Source: Buxus sempervirens (Eukaryota > Streptophyta > Magnoliopsida > Buxales > Buxaceae). From it: a DNA stretch of 64,000 bases. The notes under the pieces are model-generated. The model saw nothing but the letters and a program-made list of their open reading frames with translations, had not been told where the DNA came from and searched no databases. This document shows positions 1-10,888 of the stretch, piece after piece. Location: NCBI GenBank assembly GCA_947561395.2, contig OX387183.1, positions 54,729,915 to 54,793,914 of the forward strand. The letters run 5' to 3'. Position numbers and translations under genes: made by a program. Position 1 is the first letter of the stretch; every line of letters starts with the position of its first letter.

Positions 1-354
1 TTCCACACGAAGCAGTAAAGTAGTTAGAACTTAGAAGTGACACTCCGGGGGGACCCTTTTTCCTCTCCTTTTTTCTTTTCGTAAAGAAAGTTTTGTTTTC
101 ATTTAAATAGGTTTTAACTGAAATTTCAAAGTACCACTACCTCCACCAATATAATCGCCATCATCAGCATCTTTACCTCCGTTACGAATTCCATAACCAC
201 AATTACTACTACTAACATCGCCTCCCCCGTTACTACCTCCACAACCACCATACCCATTATCAATGACATTACCATCTTCATCATTAATATCAGTTAATAC
301 TATAATCGTAGCTGATATAGCTGCCACATAAATGTTTTAAAAAACTTGACTAGT
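1..354. other. Intergenic start of window, no supported gene
   Basis: The plus strand at about 140-300 is a run of imperfect trinucleotides rich in ACC, ATC and ATT. The minus strand therefore reads as a Gly/Asp/Asn-rich open frame (327 down to 103, 74 codons) that begins with ATG. Nothing around it looks like a splice site or a recognised domain. A fragment of a glycine-rich protein gene is possible, but simple-sequence DNA explains it equally well. Confidence 0.3.
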
Positions 355-1240
355 GTTCCTCCCAAATTGGGCTTGGCTCGACACTTGGCGGTAAGGATGA
401 TGTGTCTGTGTGTAGGCGTACCAGTATCTGTTGATGCAAAATTCAGGTTGGATCTTGACTCCGAGCACCTGTTTCGAGTCTAAACCGAAATCGGACTAAC
501 CATACTACAAGTCGTCTATAATGATAATTGGTCAGACGAAAGAATGAAAACTATAAGTTCAGTATTTGTTTGGGTTTCTATTCGTATTTGAAAGAACAAA
601 CGGCAACAATGAAGCAATGTATTCAGATATCGATCGCTTAAATACACCCGTTTATTGCAGTAAGGCTCCAAATAATGCACAAAGAAATAAAGACAAAGAA
701 AACCAACAATGCTAGCAGTACCTGCCTCATGTTGCTTTATAACCGTAATTGAAGTACAAAGCAAGGATACAAGGGGCAAGAGTACTATTTAGCCAACACC
801 CGACTACTCACATGGCTTGACAAAAAAGGAGATTTGGTACTGGTTGCTCTTAATTCTGTAGCCGTAATCGGATTATAAATCCCATAAAACAATGGCTACC
901 TAGACTTCCTTGTCAGTGGCAGGATCTTCACTTTGATCGGAGTAAACAGTAGCCTGAAATGTTACTACGATAGGAAGCAGTGATAGGAGTTCTAAATTAT
1001 CACTCATGCTACAGTGTGAGAGTAGAAGATTGGATAGTGATCATGGATGATCAAAATATAATTATAATAACCGGTTGCGGTTGAGTGGATGTTGTCTCAA
1101 AATACTTTACAGATGTGCCTTTTATAGTTGATTTTTGGCGGTTGTCCAGCGTCCCATGATTCCACGATCTTCATGACAGTTTGGAGTTGTCAATTAATTT
1201 CCCACTATTCTCTTGGTCGAGTGATAGTTTGCCATGTTCC
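355..1240 (-). repeat. LTR-like dispersed repeat, copy 1
   Basis: This stretch aligns along its length, in the same orientation, with 52872-53820. Shared landmarks in order are a GAGCAC...TCTAAACCG block, CGAAAGAATGAA (copy 2 CGATAGAATGAA), TAGCCGTAATCGGA, TTGGATAGTGATCA and GGTTGCGGTTGAGTGGA. Both copies carry CCTTTTATAG near one end (1128-1137 here), which reads as a CTATAAAAGG TATA box on the minus strand. A roughly 0.9 kb repeat with an internal promoter and no coding capacity fits an LTR or solo LTR transcribed on the minus strand. I could not fix the TG/CA ends or a target-site duplication, so the class is inferred. Confidence 0.5.
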
Positions 1241-1771
1241 CAACGACTAACTTCCTGAGTTACTGATGTTTGTTAAGATGGTTGAATCACTTGTGCGCCA
1301 AGCTCGACCCCGAATCGTATTTTGGTAATGCTTATTTGAGTGATGATGTCACCTCTCATACGGATGAAAATCATTTTCTTGCTTCTACACGTGCATATGC
1401 CAACATGTCTTTGCTTGTAGAATTAGCCTACATGGGTGTTATATGGTTTTCCTTTATTCGCTGAATTACGATAGGTGTAAACAATTAGATGCATTTTTAC
1501 CAAATTTTTAGACAATAATCGATCTTAGGTAAATTTCATAAAAAATGCTTTCCTTCATTTGTTTATAACAATACAAAAACAATTTGAAAATGTTTTTGTT
1601 TTCAAGTTGTTCTTATAAAAAATGTTACCAAATAGCCTCTTTATCAACGCAACTATTTTTAAAAAAAAGTGTTGGTTTTTATCTAAATCCCTTACATGTA
1701 GGTTATTTAGTAAATGAAAATAGTACCTAGATTGTATACATGCGAGCAGCTAAAATGACTTTTTTTTTAAT
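1241..1771. other. AT-rich intergenic DNA
   Basis: No domain, splice structure or clear repeat is visible. The 64-codon plus-strand frame at 1270-1464 has no recognisable product and is probably chance. Confidence 0.4.
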
Positions 1772-2206
1772 GAGTAAATTACACCCACCTCCCTTATAGT
1801 TTCTAACAACTGCAGATACTGCCCCTGAGGTTTCCTAAATGAAACTCACCTCCCTTATAAGACTTATAAAATATAATTTCACGATTTACCCCTTATTAGT
1901 TTTTTATCAAGGAAAGAAAAACTCAAAACTTTAAATAACAAAAGCACTCATAATTTTTAAATTGATTATTCAGACTTTTTAACTTTTAAGAATTATTTTC
2001 CATTATAAAAGAACCTCAAAATCTTACACTTTTTTATACCTAAATAAGGGTAAATTTGTCAAAACATATTCATATTTTAATAAAATTTGTGCAAAAGGAA
2101 GGGATATGAAGTAGACAATAAAAATAGAGTAAGTGTCATTTTAGAAACCTCAGGAGAGTTATCTGTAGTTATCAGAAACCACAAGTGAGGTAAGTGTAAT
2201 TTACTC
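1772..2206. mobile_element. MITE with long imperfect terminal inverted repeats, family 1 copy a
   Basis: The left end starts GAGTAAATTACACCCACCTC and the right end reads GAGGTAAGTGTAATTTACTC, its near reverse complement. The inverted similarity continues inward through the CCTGAGGTTTC / GAAACCTCAGG segments. The interior is AT-rich and non-coding. A relative lies at 58217-58584, sharing the terminal sequence and interior blocks such as ACTTATAAAATATAATTT (copy b ATTTATAAAATATAATTT) and TTTTTAAATTGATTATT. The flanks are only similar poly-T stretches, so no clean target-site duplication can be called. Long imperfect TIRs without coding capacity suggest a Mutator-like MITE. Confidence 0.6.
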
Positions 2207-2324
2207 TCTTTTTATTTAGCACAGCGGAAAGCTTTTTTAGGTACTTCGAGTGTTTTTCCAAAATTTATATGTAAATGGGACCGATGACAGCCCTCGCCGT
2301 ATCCGATTCCGATCCGCAGTTCAC

Positions 2325-2496
2325 TCGTATTTTAGGAGAGCATATCATAAGGAGCCTCTTGCTGGAAGATCTACTGGTCCAACGGTAATACATGTGTACA
2401 TGTCAGCTTCACACACCTAGGTGGACACATGCATTACTGTTACACCAGCACATCTTCCGGCGTAGGGCTCCAGCAAATTTCAAGTCGTATTTTAGG
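2325..2496. mobile_element. Foldback MITE, family 2 copy a
   Basis: A roughly 100-bp imperfect palindrome spans 2351-2470: GCTGGAAGATCTACTGGTCC on the left matches the reverse complement of the TTCCGGC end on the right, with GGAGCC/GGCTCC outside. The unit is bracketed by a 12-bp direct repeat, TCGTATTTTAGG, at 2325-2336 and 2485-2496, which looks like a target-site duplication. Two diverged relatives lie at 56050-56206 and 56484-56610. It is non-coding. The element sits just upstream of the CASP-like gene, so it may lie within that gene's promoter. Confidence 0.6.
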
Positions 2497-3250
2497 GCTG
2501 CTGATATTGCCACGTGGATCAGCGACTGATTTATTGACGTCGCAACGAAAGTGCCACACGCAAGCCTGATGCTCCCGCGTACGATACAAGGGTGACCGTT
2601 CCTCGTCTCTCGCGCCGATCACTTTGGTTTCTTGCTTTCTGCTGCAAGTTGCACTCGTTCTTTATCTCTATCAATCTCGCTCTCTCGTCAATCGATCTGT
2701 TCAGATACCTGTTGTTTACTCCTCGATCGAAAGAAAGGAAAGTTGTTCGGCTTAGTCGCTGTGAATCAGGTGAATCAGACGGTTTGAATTAAAAGCTTTG
2801 CTTGTTGCCCTACAATCGATAGGTTCGTGCATCCTTGCAGGAGATTATTCCCAATCCCGTGTTGTGGGGTTTTATTTCTCATCCACAAGTATAGATTCCT
2901 TTAATCTCAAAATCAGAGGATATGAGCGAGTAATCTAGCTTTTATGACTAGAATCGTTGCAACTAACGGTTCTTTTCAGAATTCTTTCTCTCCATCTTTT
3001 AGCTGAATTGAAGGTATTAGAGTATTCATTGCAACTGCGTGGAAATTCGGTGCCCTTGAACTGACAGGTATTGTTAATTTATTCGTCCGAGACCAGGTGA
3101 TGAAAATCAAATTGATCGGGGGAGCTGTATTAGGGGGAGAGCTTTAATGCTACTTGAAATCCAAGTCTTTATAATTCCAAATTGCATGCCTTTTCGTTTT
3201 CGTGTATTCATGGACGTCATGGGACTTTGAATTATAGTGCTGTTGAAACG
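2497..3250 (+). promoter_or_regulatory. Upstream and leader region of the CASP-like gene
   Basis: The stretch from about 2590 is pyrimidine-rich (CTCGTCTCTCGCGCCGATCA, then many TCTC runs), typical of a plant 5' untranslated leader, and leads to the ATG at 3251. The 66-codon frame at 2592-2792 has no family match and is more likely leader sequence. The transcription start and any leader intron cannot be placed without transcript data. Confidence 0.35.
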
Positions 3251-6200
3251 ATGAATGTAAGCCATCCTTCGGTTCACCCAATAGAAGCCCAATCTGTTAC
3301 CGATGCTGCTAATGTTGCAAGAGTGAGGATGAAGGACATCCAAGGCATGCCGGGCACCCCGGGAGGGCTTGCCTTGCGCATTTGCCAGTTTATCTTTGCA
3401 ATTGCCGCTCTATGCATCATGGCTTCTACCAGTGATTTCACCTCCGCTACGGCCTTCTGGTAACATACATACGGTGGTTTATATCTCTGAATTTCATTGC
3501 ATGTAAAGGCCTGAATTTTACGAATTCTTTCCTTTTTTTTTTCGCCTTATGAGATTCACCTTCTCACTCCAAAATTTATTCAATGTCTATTATGAGCATC
3601 TGATGACAGAAATGTTTGATTTTAGGAAAGCAGAGATTTTATTTTTTCCTACGATATATAATTGTTTTTTGAACTTTGGAGTGGTGGTTTCCGAGTTTAT
3701 ATGCTCTTAGCTGACATGCACATGTTGATAAGATGTAGAGTCTTGAAATTCATTTTTTGAATTGGATTGTGTTACTTCATGTGTTATCATGGAACAGTTT
3801 TTCCCTAATATTAATGAGCTGATTGCATGATTTGTGCAATTTTTCTCTGTTGTTATTCATTCAAAGTAGTATTGAGTGAGGTGTAGTAGCAGTTTGCAGG
3901 TTCTGATCCAAATCAATTAAATTTAGCACTCTTCAGTAGATAGCATCAAGAGTGAAGCTGTTTGAAATGGCACTGTGTTTATTTTATATGGCTGAATGAT
4001 GAACTGGAGGTGGGTCTATTTTGTGGCCCAAGAGGAGTCTAAATCAGACAAATAAGCTCCCTTATCGTATAGTAAGGTTTTTCTTGTTGTTTAATTGTTT
4101 TGCCAAGGACTTTTTTTGGGCAATTATAGATAAATCCAAGAAAGTTGGTTTGGGTTACTTAAGTGACTCGCATATTACTGCATCCATTCAGCTTCATTAA
4201 GAATGAGACTTCTTCTTTCCCGCACCCCTATTTCCCAGATGCTGTAAATTGAGATTTATTGTTTTTACATTTGATTCTCCTAAGATCCGTTCCCTTTTTT
4301 TTATTTCTTTTTTACCCCTCTTTTTCTGGATTGCTTTTTGGAGATGCATTGAGGAAGATTTTGTGCCTCTGGCACTATTAACAGATTGCTGAGTGGTGTG
4401 GCTTGTCAGGATTTGTTTACCATGGGGTATAGGTGATGATATAGTGTGTGGCTGCTGTGACTGTTGTAACTGTAGCAGTGATTAATTTACTGTTGAGTTG
4501 GGGACATGCACACCTTTAGAGCAGCAATAGGCTAGATTTTGGTATGAACATTGGGGAAGTGTCTTACATTACAAGGTCAGCAGGTGTGACTACTGTTATA
4601 ACTCTGCAGAGTATGTTCCTTAATCAAGAAAAGTGCCTTACTGAGTAGAAGCGTGGAATCAAAAGATTAACGCCATGCTGACTCAAATTTCAGTGCTAGT
4701 TCTTGTCATAGAACACCAATCCAGTTAAATGATCTAATTTATAGGTATACAAGATAGCTAGAGTGAAAATAAAATTGCATCAAACACCATGTGCACATCC
4801 TTGGTACTGTCAATTGTTTCATAAATTGTCTCATAGTTCATTCGTAACATTTACTTATTTTATACAACTGGTTGCAGGCAAAATATGAATTGAAACATGA
4901 GTCATGTAACCTATATATCTAGATTATCACATTCACTTTATTATTCTCATGGACTTTGAACCGACAATCAGTGATGTAAAGAGCAATAAACCACAGACCA
5001 CATGTGAGGTTGACCTGAATGCTTCAATGTAATATACAAATAACCCTTGAACTTGATCTAAAATTAAAGACAATGAGATTATAAGTTCAGTGTCTTGGCT
5101 CTAGAGAAAGTTAGGTTTAGTGAGGGATAATGGGATATTGTTTGTAATGATGGATATTTCTATCCGCTCTTCAAGATACTGACATAAAACTATTGGACTG
5201 AGATCTTGTGATATTAATGAATAATTGTTAGGTACGGTCTAAAAGGCAAATGATATTCAGATAGAGATTATGGATCACAGTTGGGCAAAGATGATTACTT
5301 GTGTTGGAGTGAAAGTCTTAGTTATTGAGATCAGGTTAAAAATGAATGGTGGTTGGGTGATGAACTGATATTTTTTAGTCTGGTTGGCAAAGTGATTATA
5401 CTGCTACTAATGATACAAGACAAAGGCAGGCTGACTGGGGCTCAGGTATTAAGTACTAGGGAATCAGAAAAGGAAGAAGAGTAGATTGGGGGTAGGCAGA
5501 TGTTGGGTGGATAATCAGTTTGTTCTTAATCCAGATATTTAAGAAAAAGACAGAGAGTGAAAAGATAGATGATTGAGCACAAATTCCAGAGATACGGTCT
5601 TCCATTTGCGCCTGAAATTCAGGTAGGAGTTGCACCTGTCAAACAGAAGATGCCTCACCTGTAGCTTACTATGTTCATTATATCAGTTTATTAAATTAAT
5701 TTTGCTATACTGATATTGGGATGCTGTAGGATTTGCTCATTGATTTGTAATTGAAAACAAACCAAGTAGGAATTCGAGAGTACGAAGTAGTTATTGAAAA
5801 AAAAAAAGTTAAAAAGTATGGTTTATTTGTAGAGAGAGGAACAAAAGAGAAAAGAGGGGTCTCTAGTATGGTTTAATTGTGGAAAGAGGGAGAGAAGACA
5901 GAAATATGATTCTTGTAAAATTATATTACAAAAAACCCTGTAACTCTTAGAAGCAGTGATCAATGCTGAGATTATAAGGGTTAAAAGAACTTGCATGATT
6001 TGCTTGATACACATGCATCTTCCAGTGATATGGAGTTGTAATGAGCTTTCATGTGTGAGCACATGGTTGAATTATTAGTTAGTAACAAGTTATGGATATG
6101 AAATTAAGCATTCATTTCTTACTAATAGATTAGGCGTGTTTGGCACTCATTCTAGAAACTTAGTCCGTGGCTTGGAATGAGTTCCAATGCTTAGAATGAG

Positions 6201-9200
6201 TTCCTGTCACAAGACGGTTGTTTGGCTGCAATTTGTGCAAGGTTTACAGCGGCGTGTCGCCGAAATTTCGGTTTTTATGCCCCTAGCGATGCGTTTCGCT
6301 GGGGGAAATCGTCAATTTGCATCGTTGGCGAAACGGACCGAAATTTCGAGCGAAACGGACCGAAACAGGCGAAACGGGCGAAATAGAGAAAAAAATGTAA
6401 ATTTTTTTTAGCGAAACGGGCGGCGTGCCGTCGAAATTTCGCCGAAATCCAAAAAAACATAATTTTTTATTTTTTTTGCCCATTAAAAATTTTCCGGCGT
6501 TTCGGCCGGCGTGCCGCCGAAATGCCGTTCGGTGCCCTGGGCGGCACGCCCAGCGCACCGAAACTTAAAACCTTGAATTTGTGAATGAGTTTTTCCAAAA
6601 TGAGTTTTTGAAAATGCACTAAAGAGAGGAATCGTCCATTGACCCATTTTTAGGTTTTTGAAAACTCATTTTGCAAAATTATGGTGGCGTACTTGTAATA
6701 TTTAAAAACTTTGAAGGATATGCTTGAAACTTGTTTTAAAAACTTCTTTACATGACAAGGTTAGACTTGTCATTTATGAAAAGTTCTTTTAAGTTAAAAC
6801 GATGGCAAAGTTGTAATATTTATAAGCTCTACAAAGATGAAACGTCCTTCACCGAATATCAAACCGAACTTCTCTTTATCTTGTGCAAACTCATTTGGCG
6901 TCATTTGGGGAATGAGTTCCATTGTCCAGAATAAATGCTGAGCGAGGCATTAATGTGCTGCTGCTTTCTAGTATAAATTATAAAGATTACTTACTTCAAA
7001 ATTATGTGTTTAAATTTGCTGCCCAAAGCCATGTCTAGGCTGGTGCCTAGCTGTGTAGTTTGTCACCAGGATGTTCAAGGGACGCTAGCTTCAGTCATTT
7101 TGCCTAGGTCCTGAAAAAATGCCAGTTGCCCAAGTAGCAGGGAAGTAAATGGTTGTAAATTGTAATAGTGCTAAAGAGTATCACTGTTGATTGTTATGTA
7201 TCTACTTGCACCGTTAAAAGATAGACACGCATTGACAAAAAATGACTATGTCTAGCAACTTTAATATGCTCTCACATCAATGAAAGATTTACCGAAAATG
7301 TAGCGTATGTGGATCTAAGAATCAATATTATGGGTATTAATTTTATTTTTCTTATTTTTTCAGTGCATGTGAGTGTAGAAAGATTGAATGTGTTATGAAC
7401 ATGTCCTTATTACGACAATGACAATGCCCTATCCCAACAAGAACCTTAAGCACACTAATTTCCCCTTTTTTCTCATTTCTTTTGATGCATTCCGTGTTTT
7501 GCTGATATTGGACAGTCATACTCCTAAGATCCATGATTTTTATCTGTTTAACTTGGGTATGAATTTTTCTAAAATGATGAGCAATTCCGATGCTCACATT
7601 TTGAAGAAAAGACATGTTTTTGAGGTCTCCATGGGATTATATTGATATAACAATCCTTCTGTGTTTAACAATTACAACACACGGCTTCTACCAGTTAGCT
7701 ATAAGCAATATGAATTCCCATATGCTGAATATGTTCCTTGGAAATCCAGAGTTTCTCTTAGAGGTTGTTTGATTACCCTTGCCAACTTCTTTTGGGGAAA
7801 CCGTATGACATAATTGGATTTTAATGGTGCCCTTGTGATGAGATCTTGCATTCTGTTCTTTCAAACTATTACAGAAAGGGGCTTTTGAAAATAGTACGTT
7901 TTAAGTACTTTCAAGATATTGGAATTGTCCCCCTATTCCACAATTACATGAATAAGCTGTTGAAACATCATCTGCCAACATATATAATTTTATAGAACAA
8001 CTTGTAATTTTCCCTTAGAGGATAAACATATCATGAGGAATCCTTTCTATGACATATGCAAACCTGTGAATTCATTTGTTGAAACACCACAAGATCATAT
8101 TTCTTGAAAAAACAAAAGGAACTGTTTTGGTCAGGTTTCAAATTTTTTTACCATTCAATGACACTTGAACCCTTCCATCTCAATTGTATTATGCACCGAT
8201 ATGATGTCAAAAGATGATAGAGGGTTCACCTGCTCCAGATTACAAAATATAAATTGAATGTGTAGTCATTGCATGTATGTTACTGTTGGATTCCAAATTT
8301 GTTGGATTGAGAGAACATAATTCTGATCCCAAATCAATTGGATTGAAAAGAAAATAATTTTTCCTGTGCTGAGACATACATCAAAAAAGCATTGCATCTT
8401 TAGAGAGTAAGAGATGATGATTGTGTCATGTGCCGGTCTGGTAGCCGGTGCTCATGCTGCTGTATGAATAATGATAGATCATGTGAGTTTTGTGACATAT
8501 TGTTGGTGGAGAAACAATAATGATGTAGACAGAGAAACAATAATGTTGTAGATGCCATCTGGAGGTTTTGATGCCAACACAAAGATATAGATCATGCTAA
8601 AATGATTATAAACTTTATATTGACAAGTTATTTAATGATGTTACATTATCATCAGTGAATTAATTAAGATTTACTGCTGTTATATTACAGGAAGAAATCC
8701 TCTTCTTTCATAAGACAATCAGTTGAAATAATTCAAGTGAAGAGTGGTGGTTTGTCTTTTGGCATCTGATTTGAAGTATTTTCCTTTGTGTTTACTTTTG
8801 ATATCCCGACCTTTTAACAAGTAAATCCATTATGCTAGTAAAAAAAAGCTTGGAATTAGTCTTAAATTGTTGCTCCTCAATAAATTTTCTTTTTATTACT
8901 CCCTACCCACGCATATGACTTTTGGCATCACAATTTATGCAATAATTTGAGCAGATCATTGCCTTTACAGATGTTCATGCAGACAAGATGGTCTTAACCT
9001 CTTATGGCATAGAGTCATAGACAAATCTTCAAGTTGTTATACCCTCACTGATCTGTATTGCTTGTCCTGAGAAAATCTTGAAGTTTTCTATTTCTGAATG
9101 ATTTCATTCAAATGACTCGAGCGGATTCTGTGATATGTTTGCCAGTTTGTAAATTAGGATTTACCTTTATTCTTGTATTTACTGCTTCTAGGTGTAAATC

Positions 9201-10450
9201 TTTCCTTCTGTTTAATATGTCAGCTACCTTGTTGCTGCGGTTGGATTGCAAAGCTTGTGGAGCCTCTCACTAGCCATCGTTGATATATATGCTCTTTTAG
9301 TAAAACGCTGCTTGCGGAACTCAACAGTTGTCAGTTTGTTCACAATTGGTGACGGGGTAAGAGAACTTATTCTAGTGATTCTTGATAAACCTAGCAATTT
9401 ACGTTTGGAATCAGCCATGGATGGTTCACCTGGTCTATGCCAACTCAGGAATTTTAGAAGACTGTCCTTCAGGTGCTTTTGTACTGATCGATGGATTATT
9501 TTCCTCTGCAATTATGAGATATACTGATCACATTAGTAAGCAGTCACTCAGGACAGCAGCTTTGTTGAGCTGGAAAATGTCGACCTTTCCATAGATGTTG
9601 TGTTAGCATGGGCACATGGCCCAGCTACCTCACTAATTGATGAATTGACCATTTACAATATTAATTTGCAAAGAGGTCATGGCTTATTTGGTTATGTGGC
9701 AAGACATACCTGGCTCCATATTGACTCCTAGTTCAGCATTCAATTTCGTAGTTGAGTTTGAAAACTTGATATGCCTGAGAAATTTCTTGCTCGTACTCAG
9801 GATTAATGATCTCATATACTCTTGCCAGTCCTAGTTGCACTGACTTGATTTCTTATCTTATGTACTTGATAATTCTATGAACACCATCCAAAAGATTGCA
9901 ATCCTAGAACAAGTTAACATGGAAAAGATGGAGAACATGATATACCCTAGAGAAGTTCATCTTTCTCGTCCTCTAGATATTATGAGCTAGTTTACTCTGA
10001 CCATACAATCAGCCCTTTTGATTGAACTGGCATGATTTCTGACTTCACGTCCTTGAAAAAGTTTTCGAACGCCATTGAAAAAGCAGACTGCCTCTTACTT
10101 GCACGTATATGTATTCACAAGCAAGCTCATATTTTATTCTGGTTTAGTTAGACGATCAAAATATGAGCATACAGATGCATCCAATACTTATCTGGGGTAT
10201 GATCTCCATTTGTCAGTATCACCTCCAAGCTTATCAAAATATGTATTTTTTTCTGCAGATCACATCTACGCTTACCTTTGCTGCAGCCTGTGCTTCTGCT
10301 GGAATCACAGTCCTCATCAGTAACGATCTGAATACTTGTAACAAAAACCACTGTACACAGTTTGAGACTGCCACAGCCATGGCATTTATCAGTTGGTTCA
10401 CTGTCTCACCATCATTTCTATTGAATTTCTGGTCACTGGCATCCCGGTGA
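3251..10450 (+). CDS. CASPL5A: CASP-like protein, family 5A
   Basis: A four-pass plasma-membrane protein of the CASP-like (CASPL/UPF0497) family, relatives of the Casparian strip domain proteins that scaffold membrane domains; subfamily 5 roles are poorly known. Exons join at 3251-3459, 9224-9356 and 10259-10450 (534 nt, 177 residues), all with GT-AG borders; a TG|C cysteine codon is split by intron 1. The N terminus [12 protein letters not shown], the [12 protein letters not shown] motif before TM1, the [11 protein letters not shown] segment of TM2, the [13 protein letters not shown] segment of TM3 and the C-terminal NFWSLASR are hallmarks of CASPL5A. Membrane segments lie at about 40-58, 71-91, 115-135 and 152-171. 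A start at 3251 rather than the in-frame ATG at 3182 fits the family N terminus. Intron 1 (5.76 kb) is swollen by transposons. The length is normal and nothing is broken. Confidence 0.93.
6133..6945. mobile_element. PIF/Harbinger-like element carrying a nested hAT MITE (tentative)
   Basis: The left end GGCGTGTTTGGCACTCATTC, preceded by TTA, resembles the reverse complement of the right end near 6922-6945 (CCAGAATAAATGCTGAGCG, followed by ATTA). Both halves carry GGAATGAGTTCC close to the termini, and 6590-6690 has inverted AAAATGAGTTTTTGAAAA and TTTTGAAAACTCATTTT segments. These features suggest an older non-autonomous TIR element into which the GC-rich element at 6238-6575 later inserted. 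The terminal match is imperfect and the TTA duplication is only three bases, so the call is weak. Confidence 0.35.
6238..6575. mobile_element. hAT-type MITE, GC-rich, 8-bp target duplication
   Basis: A 338-bp element starting CAAGGTTTACAG and ending TTAAAACCTTG. It is flanked by an exact 8-bp direct repeat, AATTTGTG (6230-6237 and 6576-6583), the duplication size of hAT transposases. The interior is unusually GC-rich for this window and made of reiterated GAAACGGxC and GCCGAAATTTCGG words in both orientations. A relative with the same CAAGGTTTACA end lies at 24852-25105. It has no coding capacity; open frames across it are by-products of the repeats. It lies in intron 1 of the CASP-like gene. 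Confidence 0.8.
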
Positions 10451-10888
10451 GGGAGAATAAGAGATGCCACCATTATCAGAACAATGTGTCCCTTGGTGTG
10501 ATATCTTTTTCCTGTTTTCCTCTTTTATAGTCCCCAACAATCTTGAGTTAACGGCCCTGACTGTGTATATTAAGTAAAACGGGCTAAGATTTGATGACAC
10601 AGAAGGCATTAGAAATATCATATGCTTTTCTTTTGCAAAATCTTATTCCGTGTGTTTGTAGGGTTATCATCAGAAAACCGTCGACACCAAGGTTGGTCAA
10701 GTGTATGTTTTGCATGCCAGTTACAGTTTTATGTGCTTATGAGAGTGGTACATCCAGAGGAGGTGAAGATTGCATCTTATTTTTCAGAAACAGGTAATCT
10801 CTCAAATCTCAATAGTAACAGGAGGGAGGATTGCTAATGCAAGTTGTCTCATGGTACCGGAGACTTGTCCAGCTTCTGCTTCTGTTAT
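10451..10888 (+). other. 3' flank of the CASP-like gene
   Basis: Non-coding DNA between the stop codon and the Helitron array, probably containing the 3' untranslated region. I see no clear polyadenylation signal and no other gene. The array begins 439 bp after the stop codon. Confidence 0.4.

Larger units (their letters stand above)
3460..9223 (+). other. Intron 1 of the CASP-like gene
   Basis: A 5.76 kb intron starting GTAACA and ending in a CAG acceptor at 9221-9223. Apart from the nested MITEs at about 6133-6945 it is AT-rich with no coding segment I can support. Short open frames in it (for example 5823-6062 minus and 7388-7645 plus) match nothing I recognise. Confidence 0.75.

Noticed and set aside
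103..327. Possible glycine-rich protein gene
   Set aside because: Simple trinucleotide repeats with no splice or promoter support; kept only as a note in the first feature.
6187..6558. Overlapping open frames rich in RNRRNGRNR or FARNFGPF
   Set aside because: Translations of GAAACGG repeats in the hAT MITE.
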